DNA from: Ambrosia x helenae
Taxonomy: Eukaryota; Streptophyta; Magnoliopsida; Asterales; Asteraceae
Direction of reading: 5' to 3'
Assembly: GCA_030844895.1 (NCBI GenBank)
Contig: CM061227.1
Location: 78,255,738-78,319,737, forward strand
Length of the DNA: 64,000 nucleotides
Part shown: in pieces, positions 20,641 through 32,021 of the stretch
Layout: each line of letters opens with the position of its first letter
How positions within the stretch are numbered: the first letter of the stretch is position 1
Translations under genes and position numbers: made by a program
Notes under the pieces: generated by a model
Told to the model about the DNA's origin: nothing
The model's input: only the letters and a program-made list of their open reading frames with translations
The model's database searches: none

Positions 20641-22012
20641 TCCAAATCTCAAAAACGAGTCCCGGTCCAATTATTTTCCAACTTTTAAGCATCCAACATT
20701 CATGTTTTCTCATTTTAAAAGTTACAAAGCTCAAATGGTGTATCAAGGTTTAGAAAATCAACATCAACCACCATCAGTTATCAAAAATAAGATGAAAATG
20801 AAAAATATTTTTGGATTTTCTAAAGTTTATGCTAAAACACACCTAAAATCTTTTTGAGTTTTGTAATTTTTGACGATAAAATAAAATGCAGAAATGTAAA
20901 TGAAAAACTGTAAATATTTTTGGGATTTCCGGTAAAGGGATCATATCAGTTTTTGAGAAATCTGATCACACCATTGATCTTTTTGAAATTATTATCATTA
21001 AAGACAATGTGTGATCTGGCAACTGCTGATATTGTGATCCACATAAACTCACATGCAGACTTTTGTGCAATGCTTTATACTGATACTGATATTTATAGTA
21101 TAAACGCAATTGTCTGTGGTTCCCACGCACACGACATACTCCCGTATCAAGAAGTAAAGGCACAAAGACTCATTGTAAAGCGTGATTATGCTTTCGTCGT
21201 CTGTAATTGTACAGGATATAATGCATAGAGGTATACAGGTCAGCAAATTAATGCAGCAAAGTAACATATGCACTATACCAGGTTGGGGACTGATATTAAT
21301 CATGATTTGCATCAATGATCAATACGATGTAATAGATAATCTTTGATCATCATATAACATGGAAAGTTCCTCAATTCGGTAACTTTTAGGATTTGGCATA
21401 TAGCTCTTTTATAAAGACACCCTGTCTAATCTAGGTCCGTAATGACTTACAGCAGAAGATCAGAGAGGCTATCCCCAGACAACTAATAACATAACGACCC
21501 TAAACCTCCGAGTTTTGTACAGATACCCTATCAAACGAAATTACGGTACTAAGACCATATGCCCATGAGGAGTTCATCCACACATCAATTCGTTTGATAT
21601 GTATGTATCAGGCACGCAGTAATAGGTCTACGAAGCCTATCAGCACATCGCACAGACTCAGACACACGCCCTATATAGCATTACATTATTTAGAATGTGT
21701 CAGATCCCCACTGATGTACTATCATTTCCCTTTATACTCTAGGAAATCATTTTAGAATTTTCTGATTTTTATAGATTTTCGAATTTACTGTTCCCAAGGT
21801 TAAGCTGGAGCATTTCAAATATGTGACTGCCCAGATATCGTTTGTTTCACAGAAATCTGACGGCATTATTCTAAGGGAAGAAGATATAGCAGTCAGCAAA
21901 GAAATTTTTCAATTTTTATGGATTTTTAAATTTTTTAATGTTTTTGGTTTTTCGAAATTTTTCTGAAAAGCAGTAAAAATTTAAACTAAAAAGTGATAGA
22001 CTGAGGTGGTGA
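20641..22012 (-). other. Unassigned copia-2 spacer between RNase H and the aORF module
   Basis: This 1.37 kb is AT-rich and has only short unrelated frames on both strands. I recognise no gene, tRNA or LTR ends in it. It separates pol from the aORF, which is unlike SIRE1, where the two are divided by a single stop codon. Confidence 0.5.
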
Positions 22013-23462
22013 TCAGTCCTGTTTTTCTTTAATACCATTAGCTTTTAAAAGATAATCAAATCTGGATTTGTCAAAAGCTTTGGTAAAAAGATCTGCGCGT
22101 TGATAATCAGTGTGGATTTTGACCATATCGATCAACTCTTTAGCATAACAATCACGGATAAAATGATATTTAATCCGGATATGTTTAGCCTTTGAGTGAT
22201 TTACTAAGTCTTTTGTTAATGCGATTGCGGCTTCATTATCACAGTAAAATAGGGGTTTTAAGAAATTGCAAACCGTAATCCACCATCTGCTGTTGGATCC
22301 AAAGAACCTGTGAGCAGCAGCTCGATGCTGAAACGTATTCTGCTTCACATGTGGATAGTGCAACTGCGGTTTGTTTCTTGCATTTCCAGGTCACGAGCCT
22401 GCTCCCCATAAACTGACATCCAGCCGTTGTGGATTTGCTGTCTTTGTCACAGCCGCCCCAATCTGCATCACTAAAAGCGATTAGGTCAAAATTATCATCA
22501 TGAGGGTACCAAAGCCCTTTTGATGGACAACCCTTCAGATATCTAAGAATACGCTTGACAGCTGCAAGATGACTCTGTTTCGGCTTCGATTGATATCGCG
22601 CACAAAGACATGTCGCAAACATTATATCAGGTCTTGACGCTGTGAGATACATCAGAGATCCGACGATTGCTCTGTATGTAAATGGATCAGTCAGCTCCCC
22701 CTTAAGGTCAACTCCAATTCCGTGATTGGGCTGTATTGGGGTATCCATTGGCTTCGAATCATCCATCTGGAATCGGCTCAAGACTTCAGAAACGTATTTC
22801 GTCTGGTGAATAAAGATCCCCGTTGGTCTTTGCTCCACCTGCAAGCCAAGGAAAAACTGCATTTCTCCCATTGCGCTCATTTCAAACTTTTCCTGCCTAA
22901 CTTGTTCAAATTCCCTGCACAGAAGTTCGTTAGTTGACCCGAAGATAATATCATCCACATAAATTTGTACGAGAAGCAAATCATCTCCTGCTCGTTTCGT
23001 GAACAGGGTGCAGTCTACCAGTCCGCGTTTGAATCCTTTCGAGAGAAGATACGTGCTCAGCTCCTCATACATAAACCTTATCCCGGTGAATAGGGTCCTC
23101 AAAGCCTGGCGGTTGACCTACGTAAACTTCCTCTTTGACCACACCGTAAAGAAAAACGCTCTTTACATCCATCTGATACACCTTAAATTTCTTCCATGAT
23201 GCAAACGCTAGGAACATTCTGATAGCTTCCAAGCGTGCAACCGGTGCATAGATTTCATTGTAGTCGATTCCTTCAACCTGATGAAAACCTTGAACTACCA
23301 AACGAGCTTTGTTTCGCAACCTTGAACTACCAAACGAGCTTTGTTTCGCACTATGACTCCTCTGTCATCCTTCTTGCACTTAAACACCCATTTGGTTCCA
23401 ATTTTCTTTCTTCCAGGGGCAAATCTGTCAGGGTCCATACACCAAGTTTCTGGAATTGTAAT
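22013..23462 (-). pseudogene. copia-2 RT and RNase H, frame-broken
   Basis: RT motifs are present (KARLVVQGFHQVEGIDYNE, YVDDIIFGSTN, SRPDIMFATCLCAR), followed by RNase H (CEAEYVSASSC, CDNEAAIALTKD, HIRIKYHFIRD). The YVDD active site is intact, unlike in copia-1. Three breaks are visible. A 32-bp tandem duplication (23286-23349) shifts the frame. A segment is lost near 23075, removing the expected LYGLKQAPRAW block between KVYV and YEELS. A frameshift lies at about 22250 inside RNase H. The right end stops at the LARD-1b insertion. Confidence 0.88.
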
Positions 23463-23507
23463 TGTAACAGTGCAAAATTTTCCCCAAAATTTTAATACAT
23501 AAAAAGC

Positions 23508-23544
<37 letters not shown>

Positions 23545-24690
23545 ATTACACCTTTATCATTAATATTATACAAATGTGCCTAAGTCTTTATTTATCCTAA
23601 CTCACAACTTATATACATACATAAATGTATATAAATAATAATAATAATAATATGATTCTAAATTCTTTTTTTTTCACATACAAGATTTTTTTTTAAATAA
23701 AGCCTTAGTCAAATAGTCAAAGTCTTAGTCAAACAGTCAAAGTCTTAGTCAAATAGTCAATTCATCATAAACCCTTACTTTATGGTGTTGACCAATTTTA
23801 ATGGCTAATTGAATCCAAAACTAGTATAAAAACCCACCTATGACCCATTATACTTTGCACCTCTAAATCGATTGTTTCAATCCGATTAAACTTTCCCTCA
23901 TACCTTTCTTCTATAGTCTATTACTTCTACAATTGAAGCTTTGATTATAAGCTCTTGTAATTGGCAACTTTGGGGCTACACATATTCTATTTCTCGAGAC
24001 TTAATACTTTGCTAAGGTGAGTTTACGTAACCATGTTTATGCGATTCTTTATACTTGCAACAATTATTTAAGCAATTCAACATGCATGTCTAGTAGTAAA
24101 CTTTATTGCCTCATGAATTAGTCAACAGTTTCAACGAGTTTCAACGAGTTTCAACATTTACCTAATCATTAGCTATGGCCAAGCCGGCGATACTCAATAA
24201 TAGATCTATTGGATTGACAACCCCACCCGGATACGTGTACCTCCTACATAGGTAACGTGGGTGATTGTTATCGTTCAACATATTACTAAGGTGAACCGTA
24301 GATGACGGGATGGACCTAAACTAGTCGGAGGTTTGATTATGTCAACATATTATACTATTCATGTAGACTTAAATTTACGATAGACATACGAATTGCTAAA
24401 CTTTTATACTTAAACTATATGCTTAACATGGATTATGTATTCTCACCAACTTCTAGTTGACCCCCCCATTTTTCCAAACTCAACAGGAAATACTGATGCA
24501 TGAAGTCTAGAGCTAGCATGAGGAGATATTTGAAGTTTTAAGCTTTGTTTGATTATTTGATGTAGACTTTAATGTAATTCAATATTGTAATGTAATAAAG
24601 GATTATTTAAACATATGTATTATCATGAGCTACTGAACAATCATCAATACGTGACATCCCGATGTTTCCGCCATCGGTTGGGGTGTTACA
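23463..24690 (+). repeat. LARD-1b left LTR
   Basis: This is a 1228-bp LTR with a TATA box (TATAAAA at 23825-23831), an expanded (TA)n tract at about 23513-23541 and three TTAGTCAAAYAGTCAAAG-type repeats at about 23705-23760. The AGATCTATTGG block begins at 24202. About 65 bp at the 3' end are identical to the LARD-1c LTR, while the 5' part is unrelated to it. Confidence 0.92.
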
Positions 24691-26441
24691 GATTGGTATC
24701 AGAGCCTTGGTTATAGGGAATTAGGTTATTAGAAAAAAAAATCTAGTCTATAACCATAGGAATATAACCAGTATTTGCTCCTTTTACTTGCTATTCTCTA
24801 TATCACTCCTACTTCTTATCCCTACTTTAGTCCCTACAAGAAGATTGTACTCCATCACAAGATCTACTCTTAGACTAATAGGACAAATCCTCAGGTTTAG
24901 CCTGAACCACCTTGAAGATCCCGTCGAAGTTCTAGATTTTAATAACGAACATGTGCAATCTGGAAGGGTGAACGCCTGTATTCTGAGTTTTCTGTCTAGG
25001 ACTGGCATTGCGCATAAATCCCAATCAGACGAGGGACCCGGATGCCTACCTGGGAATTCTCGGGATGAGTGTTCACTTATAGGCTAAAGCATGTCTTCAC
25101 TATGTTATTAGAATCTAGAAGTTTTGATAAGTCAACGTTTTCGTTTATTCGTTTCAATTAATGAATAAATGATTACACTCACCTTCCTTAAACTAAGCTC
25201 AAAAATCTCAAAATTTTACAGCTTAAATCAATCTCATTTCATAACCATCCATGGATTTCACAATCACACTTCACCTTACCATCTTAGCCACTTTTTAAAT
25301 ATTCAACACCCTACCCAAATCATATAATCTCCATACTATAAAATAAACTCTTTATCAACTACCTTCACATTCACTATCTCTCACAACTTTGATTCTGCTT
25401 CAAGAATTTTTCATCATCCTCTCAAGAACTAAATTCATATCCTTCACCTTCTCACACATGAGCTAGTTACCCATGATAACCAAACTATTGAAACTTGATT
25501 GTGTGTTGCATCAAACATAATCCTTAGTTATACATGAGGATTCGACTATTTGCCTTATTTGAACATTTGAAACTAGAATTCATGGAATATAAGCTATTTA
25601 CTATAGACACACCTAGAGTCATTAACCTTATCTAGGGCAACTCTATTACAACTCGTATGCTATACTTGATACTTGATTGCTTACATGTACATATTATCAA
25701 TTTGCAATTCATGTGTGTAATAATTGGTACACTTAATCAAACAACTGATAGAGGATGAAGTACTTGCTCAACAGTTAGTAGAGTACAAAATAACCTACTC
25801 AACGATTGGTAGAGGTCATCATGCCTGCTCAACAGTCGGTAGAGGCCCTACAACCTGCTCAACGACTGGTAGAGGCTATCATACCTGCTCAACAATCGGT
25901 AGAGGTTCCTACTTACTGACAGGTAGAAGTCTTTTTCCTGCTCAACAGTTGGACTCATTTTTGGATACATGGTTAATCATATTATTTTACATGTGTGTCT
26001 AGAGTTATAGAAGGACACAAAACCCTAATGTAAGGTAAATTGGTGATTGCGGTCCGGAACGTAATCATGAATTTACAGGTACGTTAAGGTAGTGTGAAAT
26101 TCTATCAAGGTTTTCGGTAGTTGACCAATTATAAACCTTAGTTATCTGGTAGTTCATTTAGTCTTTCAATAGTCCATCAACTCATTCCTTTTAGGACTCC
26201 TAAAACTTAAGATTCTTATTCTCCTTGCTATTTCAGATGAACCTAATCCAACCCTTAAAACTCACACAAATCAAAACTCTTACCCAAATTATTCGAAACA
26301 GTTTATTCTATTACCTATAAATTTATGTCATGCCTTAACTCGAAACTTCCCAAACCACCCTTGTCCTAATTTCTACCCAATCACCTTCAACCCTGTGTTT
26401 TCAATAAACTTCGGGACGAAGTTTCCAAAAGTAGGGGAGAC
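24691..26441 (+). other. LARD-1b internal domain
   Basis: It holds the PBS, about 1.7 kb without retroviral coding motifs, and the PPT. A 93-codon frame at 25724-26002 covers the 30-bp repeat array and reads as CSTIGRG-type decapeptides. It is homologous to the internal parts of LARD-1a and LARD-1c in opposite orientation. Confidence 0.8.
25755..25950 (+). repeat. 30-bp tandem repeats in LARD-1b
   Basis: About six units follow CCTGCTCAACAGTCGGTAGA plus ten variable bases. In register they encode a ten-residue repeat with an invariant GRG. The last units decay. Confidence 0.85.
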
Positions 26442-27659
26442 TGTAACAGTGCAAAATTTTCCCCAAAATTTTAATACATAAAAAGCCCTTATATATATAT
26501 ATATTTTTTTTATTACACCTTTATCATTAATATTATACAAATGTGCCTAAGTCTTTATTTATCCTAACTCACAACTTATATACATACATAAATGTATATA
26601 AATAATAATAATAATAATATGATTCTAAATTCTTTTTTTTTTCACATACAAGATTTTTTTTTTAAATAAAGCCTTAGTCAAATAGTCAAAGTCTTAGTCA
26701 AACAGTCAAAGTCTTAGTCAAATAGTCAATTCATCATAAAACCTTACTTTATGGTGTTGACCAATTTTAATGGCTAATTGAATCCAAAACTAGTATAAAA
26801 ACCCACCTATGACCCATTATACTTTGCACCTCTAAATCGATTGTTTCAATCCGATTAAACTTTCCCTCATACCTTTCTTCTATAGTCTATTACTTCTACA
26901 ATTGAAGCTTTGATTATAAGCTCTTGTAATTGGCAACTTTGGGGCTACACATATTCTATTTCTCGAGACTTAATACTTTGCTAAGGTGAGTTTACGTAAC
27001 CATGTTTATGCGATTCTTTATACTTGCAACAATTATTTAAGCAATTCAACATGCATGTCTAGTAGTAAACTTTATTGCCTCATGAATTAGTCAACAGTTT
27101 CAACGAGTTTCAACGAGTTTCAACATTTACATAATCATTAGCTATGGCCAAGCCGGCGATACTCAATAATAGATCTATTGGATTGACAACCCCACCCGGA
27201 TACGTGTACCTCCTACATAGGTAACGTAGGTGATTGTTATCGTTCAACATATTACTAAGGTGAACCGTAGATGACGGGATGGACCTAAACTAGTCGGAGG
27301 TTTGATTATGTCAACATATTATACTATTCATGTAGACTTAAATTTACGATAGACATACGAATTGCTAAACTTTTATACTTAAACTATATGCTTAACATGG
27401 ATTATGTATTCTCACCAACTTCTAGTTGACCCCCCCATTTTTCCAAACTCAACAGGAAATACTGATGCATGAAGTCTAGAGCTAGCATGAGGAGATATTT
27501 GAAGTTTTAAGCTTTGTTTGATTATTTGATGTAGACTTTAATGTAATTCAATATTGTAATGTAATAAAGGATTATTTAAACATATGTATTATCATGAGCT
27601 ACTGAACAATCATCAATACGTGACATCCCGATGTTTCCGCCATCGGTTGGGGTGTTACA
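26442..27659 (+). repeat. LARD-1b right LTR
   Basis: This 1218-bp partner of 23463-24690 has a shorter (TA)n tract and about three substitutions. The AGATCTATTGG block begins at 27171, again 488 bp from the LTR end. Confidence 0.92.
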
Positions 27660-28763
27660 ATAATAACTCCTCCTGCATTGCTTCCACCCAGGCGTCATCC
27701 AAAAGAGCATCCTTGTATGTCCGCGGCTCGACCTGCGAAACATAACAAGCAAATGACCAGTCATTTTGAAAACCAGATTTCTGTATTTTGGCATATAAAG
27801 CAAGGTTGCCAATATTTTCTGGTGCTTGAGCATTTCTCAGCTGCCCTTTTGTCATCACACTGCTACCAGGATCACCAATAACCTGTTCAAGCGGGTGTAT
27901 CCGATGTATCCGAGATTCCGGATAATCAGGTACTTGTACTCCGTTTGAGTTGTCAAATTCTCTGTAGAAACCAGATCATTACCCATATTCGATGTTGAAG
28001 TATCAGTATTAGATGGGTTCACTGGTGGTGTCACTGTAGCGTTGTCCAGAATAGCTTCACTTGTTGCATCATCGTCTTCATATTCTGATTCGGATGAATT
28101 AAGCGATGTAGAAGCCTCTTGGAACACCTCTTCTTCCAACACAGGAGCAGTGGTATCATTAGAAGCTGCTTGGGTGTTTACTGTGATCGGACGCACTAAA
28201 GGTGAAGTTATAGCGTTTTCGACCTCGTAATATAAGCGAAGTACAGCTTCTTCAACCATGCTATCTAGATTGAATGATTCAAAGAAATCTTTGTAATCAA
28301 ACATCCAATCTGGTCCTCCACCCTGTACATTTTGTGTATATCTTTGAACTTCGACATTAGTCCACTCCTCGACTTTTCTAGTTCTTTTGTTGAATACCCG
28401 TTTTAATGGGGTTGCATATCCAACAAAATAACCTTCTTCAGCCTTTGGTGCAAACTTCTCCGAAGGATTCAGCATTGTACACGGGGCACCAAATGGTTCT
28501 AGATACTCGAGATTCGGCTTGCGTCGGTTCAACAACTCATAAGAGGTTTTGCCAAACTTCTTCACTGTCAAAACACGGTTAAGAGTATAACATGCCGCGT
28601 AAATAGCTTCATTCCAGAACATGACTGGAAGATTTGAATCCGCAAGCATAGTTCTCGCCGTCTCTATAAGAGTCTTGTTCTTTCTCTCTGCGACACCGTT
28701 CTGCTGGGGTGTATACGGAGCGCTATATTCATGATGAATTCCTTTGTTTGCACAAAGATCCTC
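27660..28763 (-). pseudogene. copia-2 integrase C-half and IN-RT linker
   Basis: After the LARD-2 junction the integrase continues with CANKGIHHEYSAPYTPQQNG and VAERKNKTLIE, which carries the catalytic Glu. MFWNEAIYAACYTLNRV and the acidic linker follow. A frameshift near 27935 separates TTQTEY from VPDYPESRIHRIHP. The right end is TSD TCCTC (28759-28763). The Glu of the DDE triad is now about 34 kb from its two Asp residues. Confidence 0.88.
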
Positions 28764-29728
28764 TGTGACACCCGGCAACTTCCGATCTACACCGACGTGA
28801 TTTTTATTATTAAAAATTAAATATTTATTTTAAATATTGTTAATTATTGAGTTTCGGAAGTTTACTGACCGTTTTTATGATCGTAACTATTACCGGTTAA
28901 ATTAACGCGATTTAAACACGTGTTCTGAAAACACGCGTCGGACGTCGAAAATATTTATATTTATGCTCGGTTTTGTATTTCGAACAAAACCGACTACTTT
29001 TTTATAATTTATTAGCGGGCCTAGAATAGAAACCGAGACGTTTACGTTTAAAACGGGTTCAAGACGCGTTACAACTCACCTACCATCAAACCCTAAGTAT
29101 AAAAGGGCCTTCTTCTTCTTCCTTCTCCATTTTTGAGCAGCCACAAGACTCTCTCTCTCTACTCTCTCTCTAAAACCGCACACTCTCCCTCTCTCTCTAC
29201 TCCCTCTCTCTAAACACAGGTCCCTCTCTCTCTCTCTCCCGCTCGCCTCTCTCTCTCTCGGCCCTTTAACCCTCCCTCGTCCCTGTTACAGTTTTAGCCG
29301 CCACCACCATGGTTCGATGGTGGCGGCGCTGTGTTACCAAGCCCAAATCGGGCATAATCAGTTACGGGTCAGGTTTGGTTTGGTTGTTCTGTGGTGATTC
29401 TTGGTCGGGGAAGAGGGCTGACGCGACGACGAAGGTGGATCCCGGTGACTTGGACCTCGGGTACGGGTGTGATGGTGTCGTGACAGATGGAGGTGGTTCT
29501 GGTTGTTTGGAGCCGGGTTGCAACAGGAGCGTTTGGGTCCGGTTCAGAGGTCAGACAAGGCTCGGGTTCGGGTCAGGTGTAGTGTGGTCGGGGTTGGGTT
29601 GGATTCTGTGGTGGTTCAAGGCAGCAGAGATGGTGGTCTCGTGGTGGTTCGACGGTGGGTCTCGGGTTCGAAGATGGCTGGTTTTATTTTGGGTCCGGGT
29701 TTAGTGGGTCTCGACAGGTTATAGTGAT
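28764..29728 (+). repeat. LARD-2 LTR1, left part
   Basis: These are the first 965 bp of LTR1, up to the Tat TSD GTGAT (29724-29728). TATA box TATAAAAG is at 29098-29105, followed by long CT microsatellites (about 29148-29265). The first ATG after the TATA box (29309) sits in the context CCACCACCATGG and opens a 131-codon Trp/Gly/Arg-rich frame to 29704. This frame is kept in all three LTRs, but nothing recognisable is encoded. LTR1 differs here from LTR2 and LTR3 by about six substitutions and three small indels. Confidence 0.92.
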
Positions 29729-30622
29729 TGAAGAAACAATAAGTATACCGGAGATTAAGACTAACCTCCGGGGGGTTAATACTTATGTAACTACAGGTTT
29801 AATCCTTTACCCAAACCGTTATGACAACCCGAGAGTTTGTTAAGGTGAGTGTGATAGGTATTGTGTGTGATATGAACAAGAGATTTAAGTGGTTCGGTCG
29901 TTAATGACCTACGTCCACTGTAAGGGCACCGGAATATTATTACTAACAGGAGAGAATTACAAGTAATGAGTACAGTAGTGATGGTTGTATTTGTGAATGC
30001 CTACATGAGTTGTATCTGATGCTATTTATAGGCTTAGTAGTGGACCGCATGGAGAGGCCCACAAGTGGCACCATTGGCTTGGGCCCAACCGGGCCCAAGC
30101 CCATGGTCTTTCTGGAAATGGCGGGAAAGGACGAGGCACTGTTGATGACGTCAGCCCACAGTGTGGTCGTTGTTGTAGTTGGACACGTGTCCGCCTTCTG
30201 GTGGTGCACAGTAACGTCGTACTTGCTACAGTGTCCAGGCTATCTCTGCTGTCTGATTTGACGCCTGACAGTGGAGGAAGTAATGCCTGCTGGTCACTGT
30301 TCACGACAGCGTGTACAGTGCAGCCGTTCCCCTTTTGTACTATCTGCCACATGTCCTTCCTCTGTTGGTGTATGCTCCGACACAGATCCTTATGAATCTT
30401 CCTTTTGTCATCCCTTGTACCTCCTTTGACGTGCCAAGGGAATCTTCCGCGTGTGATGGCACGCGCGTATCAGGTATTAGTTGTTGCTTATCATCTGTGC
30501 CAGCGCGCGAGGATGTTGATTGGCTGTCCTCGCGCGAGTATGCTCCTGCGCCGTGACGTGGCGCAGGGTTGTTACTTAGTGGGGATAGGGGCGCCTTTCA
30601 GATTAGGCTCCCTATCCCTTCA
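29729..30622 (-). repeat. Tat 3' LTR
   Basis: The 894-bp LTR has plus-strand ends TGAAGAAACAAT and CCCTTCA. It is the same as 49138-50032 except for one G missing in the CCGGGCCC run at about 30092. Confidence 0.95.
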
Positions 30623-30793
30623 AGTCCCCCTAGTCTAGGGCTTCTCCTGCTCGCTGATGAGGAGGTGGAGTGCTAGACTCGAAATGTAGAAGTCGCGGAT
30701 GAAAGCTCATCTGCTTGCGTTGTAACCTTTGGGGGTATTATTCTGATTTGAGAAAATATAGGCGGGAAACGTATTTCTCCGTTTTTCGTCAGA

Positions 30794-31200
30794 TTTGCGC
30801 CGTGAAGGACGTCTTCCGTCCCAACGTTGCAGTGGTTGAGCGGGGAACGTCTTTTGAAGGTTTACGTCAACTTTCCGCTGGGAAGGACGTTCTCCGCCCC
30901 AACGTTGCAGTGGTTGGGCGGGGAACGTCTTTTGAAAGTTTACGTCAACTTTCCGCTGAGGAGGGCGTTCTCCGCCCCAACGTTGCAGTGGTTGGGCGGG
31001 GAACGTCTTTTGAAAGTTTACGTCAACTTTCCGCTGAGGAGGGCGTTCTCCGCCCCAACGTTGCAGTGGTTGGGCGGGGAACGTCTTTTGAAAGTTTACG
31101 TCAACTTTCCGCTGAGGAGGGCGTTCTCCGCCCCAACGTTGCAGTGGTTGGGCGGGGAACGTCTTTTGAAAGTTTACGTCAACGTTCCGCTGAGAAATTT
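30794..31200 (+). repeat. 78-bp tandem array in Tat 3' region
   Basis: Five units of exactly 78 bp begin at 30794, 30872, 30950, 31028 and 31106, with a partial sixth at 31184. The first unit is diverged and the inner ones nearly identical. Because 78 is a multiple of three, a plus-strand frame (30715-31221) stays open and repeats a 26-residue unit containing RPNVAVVGRG. Tandem arrays in the 3' region of Tat elements are known seeds of satellite DNA. Coding use is doubtful. Confidence 0.93.
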
Positions 31201-31221
31201 ACTGCTGCTGGAGTAATTTAA

Positions 31222-32021
31222 TGCGGGTCTGGAGTTGTGATAAATTCTAAATCATTAGCATTGAATTTGTCTCTCATAAATTGGAATAAATGCGCCTGGA
31301 ATTCGAATGATCAATTACTTCTGAGGGAAGTTTAGTGGTTGCTGATGTGTCAGCGACTGTCTGGTTGTACAGACTGATACATGTCCCATCGTGGTTGCAA
31401 TTATCAATATCTCGTCTGTGTCAGGAGCGTGGGGTTTCACGCGTCTGACATTTTTTCTTCATGGTTGAGATTGTGCCACGTGTCGAAGGGCACGTGTTGT
31501 CTGTCAGGCGCGTGGGTTGCCACGCGCTTGAATGGTTGATGTTGTGAGATCTGTTGACACGTGTCGATCATCCGGCGCCTGTGTAGTGTACAACTGTCAT
31601 ACACTTCCATCCAGGCCACTCGTTTTCGTTGCGGACACGTGTCATCATCTTGTGAACGGAATTTGAAAAGTTGTGACGGTTTACACTCCCCCGGTGGGTC
31701 CCTCTGTCATTAATGCGATGAGTATATAAGGATTAGCAATGTTGCCATGAACGGTTACTTCTCTTATTTCTTTCCTTCTTGCTCTCAACTTTCTCTCAAC
31801 TTCCGGTCATTCTTCTGTTGAAGTTTCCGTTTAATCTTCAAAGATCTCCCTGATCTTGAAGATTCATTGTTGAAACTTCAAGTTTCTTCCTTTCTATAGT
31901 GTCTTCTGTTCTTGTTTTCTCTTCCATCAACCGTTCTTTTTCATTTTCTTTGAAGATTCCGGTTGATCTTCAAGTTTTCCGGCGAGATTTCCAGGTTTTC
32001 TATCTTTTTTAAACTCCCACA
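31222..32021 (+). promoter_or_regulatory. Promoter and 5' leader of the Tat antisense gene
   Basis: A plus-strand TATATAAG box at 31724-31731 lies about 300 bp before the ATG at 32022. The region between is CT-rich, like a plant 5' UTR. Upstream are four perfect CACGTG G-boxes (31477, 31491, 31558, 31636) within 165 bp. A perfect 8-bp inverted repeat, GCGCGTGG and CCACGCGC, lies at about 31508-31527. G-boxes are bound by bZIP and bHLH factors in plants; regulation here is inferred. Confidence 0.6.

Larger units (their letters stand above)
23463..27659 (+). mobile_element. LARD-1b: non-autonomous LTR retrotransposon
   Basis: Two LTRs (23463-24690 and 26442-27659) start TGTAACAGTGC and end GGTGTTACA. 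A tRNA-iMet PBS (24694-24706) and a PPT (26427-26440, AAAAGTAGGGGAGA) border a 1751-bp internal domain without gag or pol. The flanks GTAAT (23458-23462) and ATAAT (27660-27664) are a TSD with one change. Excising the element restores the copia-2 frame across EAMQEELL and QFQK. The LTRs differ by about three substitutions plus microsatellite length, so insertion is fairly recent. The PPT context (TTCGGGACGAAGTTTCC) is Tekay-like, suggesting a Tekay-type helper. Confidence 0.92.

Noticed and set aside
20920..21228. A 102-codon frame in the copia-2 spacer
   Set aside because: No recognisable motif, no promoter context, and no counterpart in copia-1.
23513..23541. (TA)n tract as a regulatory site
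   Set aside because: It is a simple microsatellite that differs in length between the two LARD-1b LTRs.
30794..31200. CRISPR-like or coding repeat array
   Set aside because: The units are contiguous 78-bp copies without variable spacers, in a plant retrotransposon 3' region; a minisatellite explains it.
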